The translations under genes were made by a program, and so were the position numbers. From positions 1 to 40,412 of the forward strand of contig JAJQHD010000025.1 of NCBI GenBank assembly GCA_021199855.1: a DNA stretch of 40,412 nucleotides. The letters are read 5' to 3'. This stretch comes from Oscillospiraceae bacterium (GTDB lineage Bacteria > Bacillota > Clostridia > Oscillospirales > Ruminococcaceae). Below, piece by piece: positions 39,910 to 40,412 of the stretch. The notes below the pieces were generated by a model that was not told the DNA's origin, ran no database searches, and saw only the letters and a program-made list of their open reading frames with translations. Position 1 is the first letter of the stretch. The number at the start of each line of letters is the position of its first letter.

Positions 39910-40412
39910 ATTTAACGCCACTCTCCGTGGGAGGAAGACGCAACAGCGCAAAGGATTATAGCAACCTTGTGGACATTTCAATCCACTCGCCAGTTTATGG
40001 CGAGACGTCGTTTGTGGCGAAAGCCAGCGCTCACTTCGCTCACGCACCCCTCAGTCGGAGTTTGCGAAGCAAATCTCCCGAAGTTAGCTTGCAAACTTCT
40101 GCGCTTCCCTTATCAGGGGGAGCCCTTCCCGACTCTTCCCTCCGTGGGGAGGGAGACTTCAACCAGTTATCATACATACAAGGCTTTGGCGAATTTCAAT
40201 CCACTCCCTCCGTGGGGAGGGAGACCTGCACTTTCAGCTTTTCGTGCTTGACATTTTCATTTCAATCCACTCCCTCCGTGGGGAGGGAGACGCGTCAATG
40301 TTACAATTCGGCACAATGTAACATAAAATTTCAATCCACTCCCTCCGTGGGGAGGGAGACTTGAAGTCGGAGTCTTACCCATGTCAAGCTCACATTTCAA
40401 TCCACTCCCTCC
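39910..40412 (-). CRISPR. Type I-C-like CRISPR array, trailer end, truncated by the window
   Basis: Perfect 33-base repeats at 40193-40225, 40259-40291, 40328-40360 and a cut one from 40394; spacers are 33, 36 and 33 bases. On the minus strand the repeat begins GTCTCCCTCCCC and ends GTGGATTGAAAT, the hallmark of type I-C repeats, so crRNA is read leftwards and leader and cas genes should lie beyond the right edge. Towards the left the array decays: a half repeat ending at 40157, an intact-length but different repeat at 39975-40006, and a degenerate 30-base one at 39910-39939, which is the terminal copy; the 35-base spacers 39940-39974 and 40158-40192 remain. Confidence 0.93.
40011..40124 (-). 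repeat. Hairpin-rich repeat inserted in the CRISPR array
   Basis: Between the repeat at 39975-40006 and the half repeat ending at 40157 lie bases with the plan of the dispersed element at 5090 and 7250: terminal hairpin (TGGC GAAA GCCA), CCCCTCAGTC core, a long hairpin (GGAGTTTGC..GCAAATCTCC), and a closing GCTTCCC..GGGGGAGC stem. The first 12 bases of the following CRISPR repeat are replaced, so the insertion damaged it. Confidence 0.65.

Noticed and set aside
39927-40364. Open frame through the CRISPR array
   Set aside because: The product repeats FQSTPSVGRET once per CRISPR repeat, so it is a translation artefact of the array.

Overview
The window looks like a chromosomal segment of a strictly anaerobic, spore-forming member of the Clostridia, most likely Oscillospirales (Ruminococcaceae or a relative). 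Sporulation and germination genes (a gerA-type operon and spoIVB) sit beside rubredoxin and a flavodiiron protein, cellobiose-type (GH94) metabolism, sigma-A promoters with tight TTGACA-N17-TATAAT spacing, and the structured intergenic repeats that I associate with this group. The taxonomic call is an inference from gene content, not from a marker gene.

Layout. 1-3.1 kb: a spore germinant-receptor operon (gerA, gerB, gerC types, minus strand), followed by a four-base overlap into another gene that leaves the window. 3.1-4.8 kb: a DUF421/DUF4363 pair and nrdR. 4.8-7.3 kb: a 51-residue rubredoxin, a four-module flavodiiron/flavin-reductase/rubredoxin fusion, and copies of a hairpin-rich dispersed repeat. 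7.3-8.9 kb: an SDR and an inositol-monophosphatase family gene. 9-18.6 kb: a defence-like block on the minus strand, comprising an HTH protein plus a UvrD-type helicase with a PD-(D/E)XK-like insertion, a single-chain MmeI-like restriction-modification enzyme, cysteine desulfidase cyuA, and a TIR protein with a second, degenerate TIR-like N-terminus. 18.8-24.5 kb: guaA behind a DUF234 ATPase, a CapA-type protein with a long structured leader, and a degenerate signal-peptidase-like membrane protein. 24.7-27.6 kb: tRNA-Thr(CGU) and an alcohol/aldehyde dehydrogenase operon. 27.7-31.8 kb: small membrane, lipoprotein and wall genes including murI-DUF1934. 31.9-37.6 kb: spoIVB, a GH94 phosphorylase and recQ. 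37.6-39.7 kb: two micro-membrane-proteins, a pair of tandem paralogues and an unknown 204-residue protein. 39.9 kb to the end: the trailer end of a type I-C-like CRISPR array that runs off the window.

Most notable signals: (i) the capA leader has a strong promoter, two tandem 34-nt units whose hairpins covary and can form pseudoknots, an enclosing stem, and a terminator that shares bases with that stem, which is the architecture of a riboswitch-like attenuator I cannot assign to a known class; (ii) gerA and spoIVB share an identical 12-nt box at the same distance from a -35-like element, a probable forespore (sigma-G) promoter; (iii) a dispersed hairpin repeat appears to have inserted into the old end of the CRISPR array, next to a repeat whose stem has been replaced by a different but still complementary one; (iv) two 38- and 45-residue membrane proteins lie under a strong promoter with a palindrome in its spacer. 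All homology statements come from recognising sequence motifs by eye; no database search was run.
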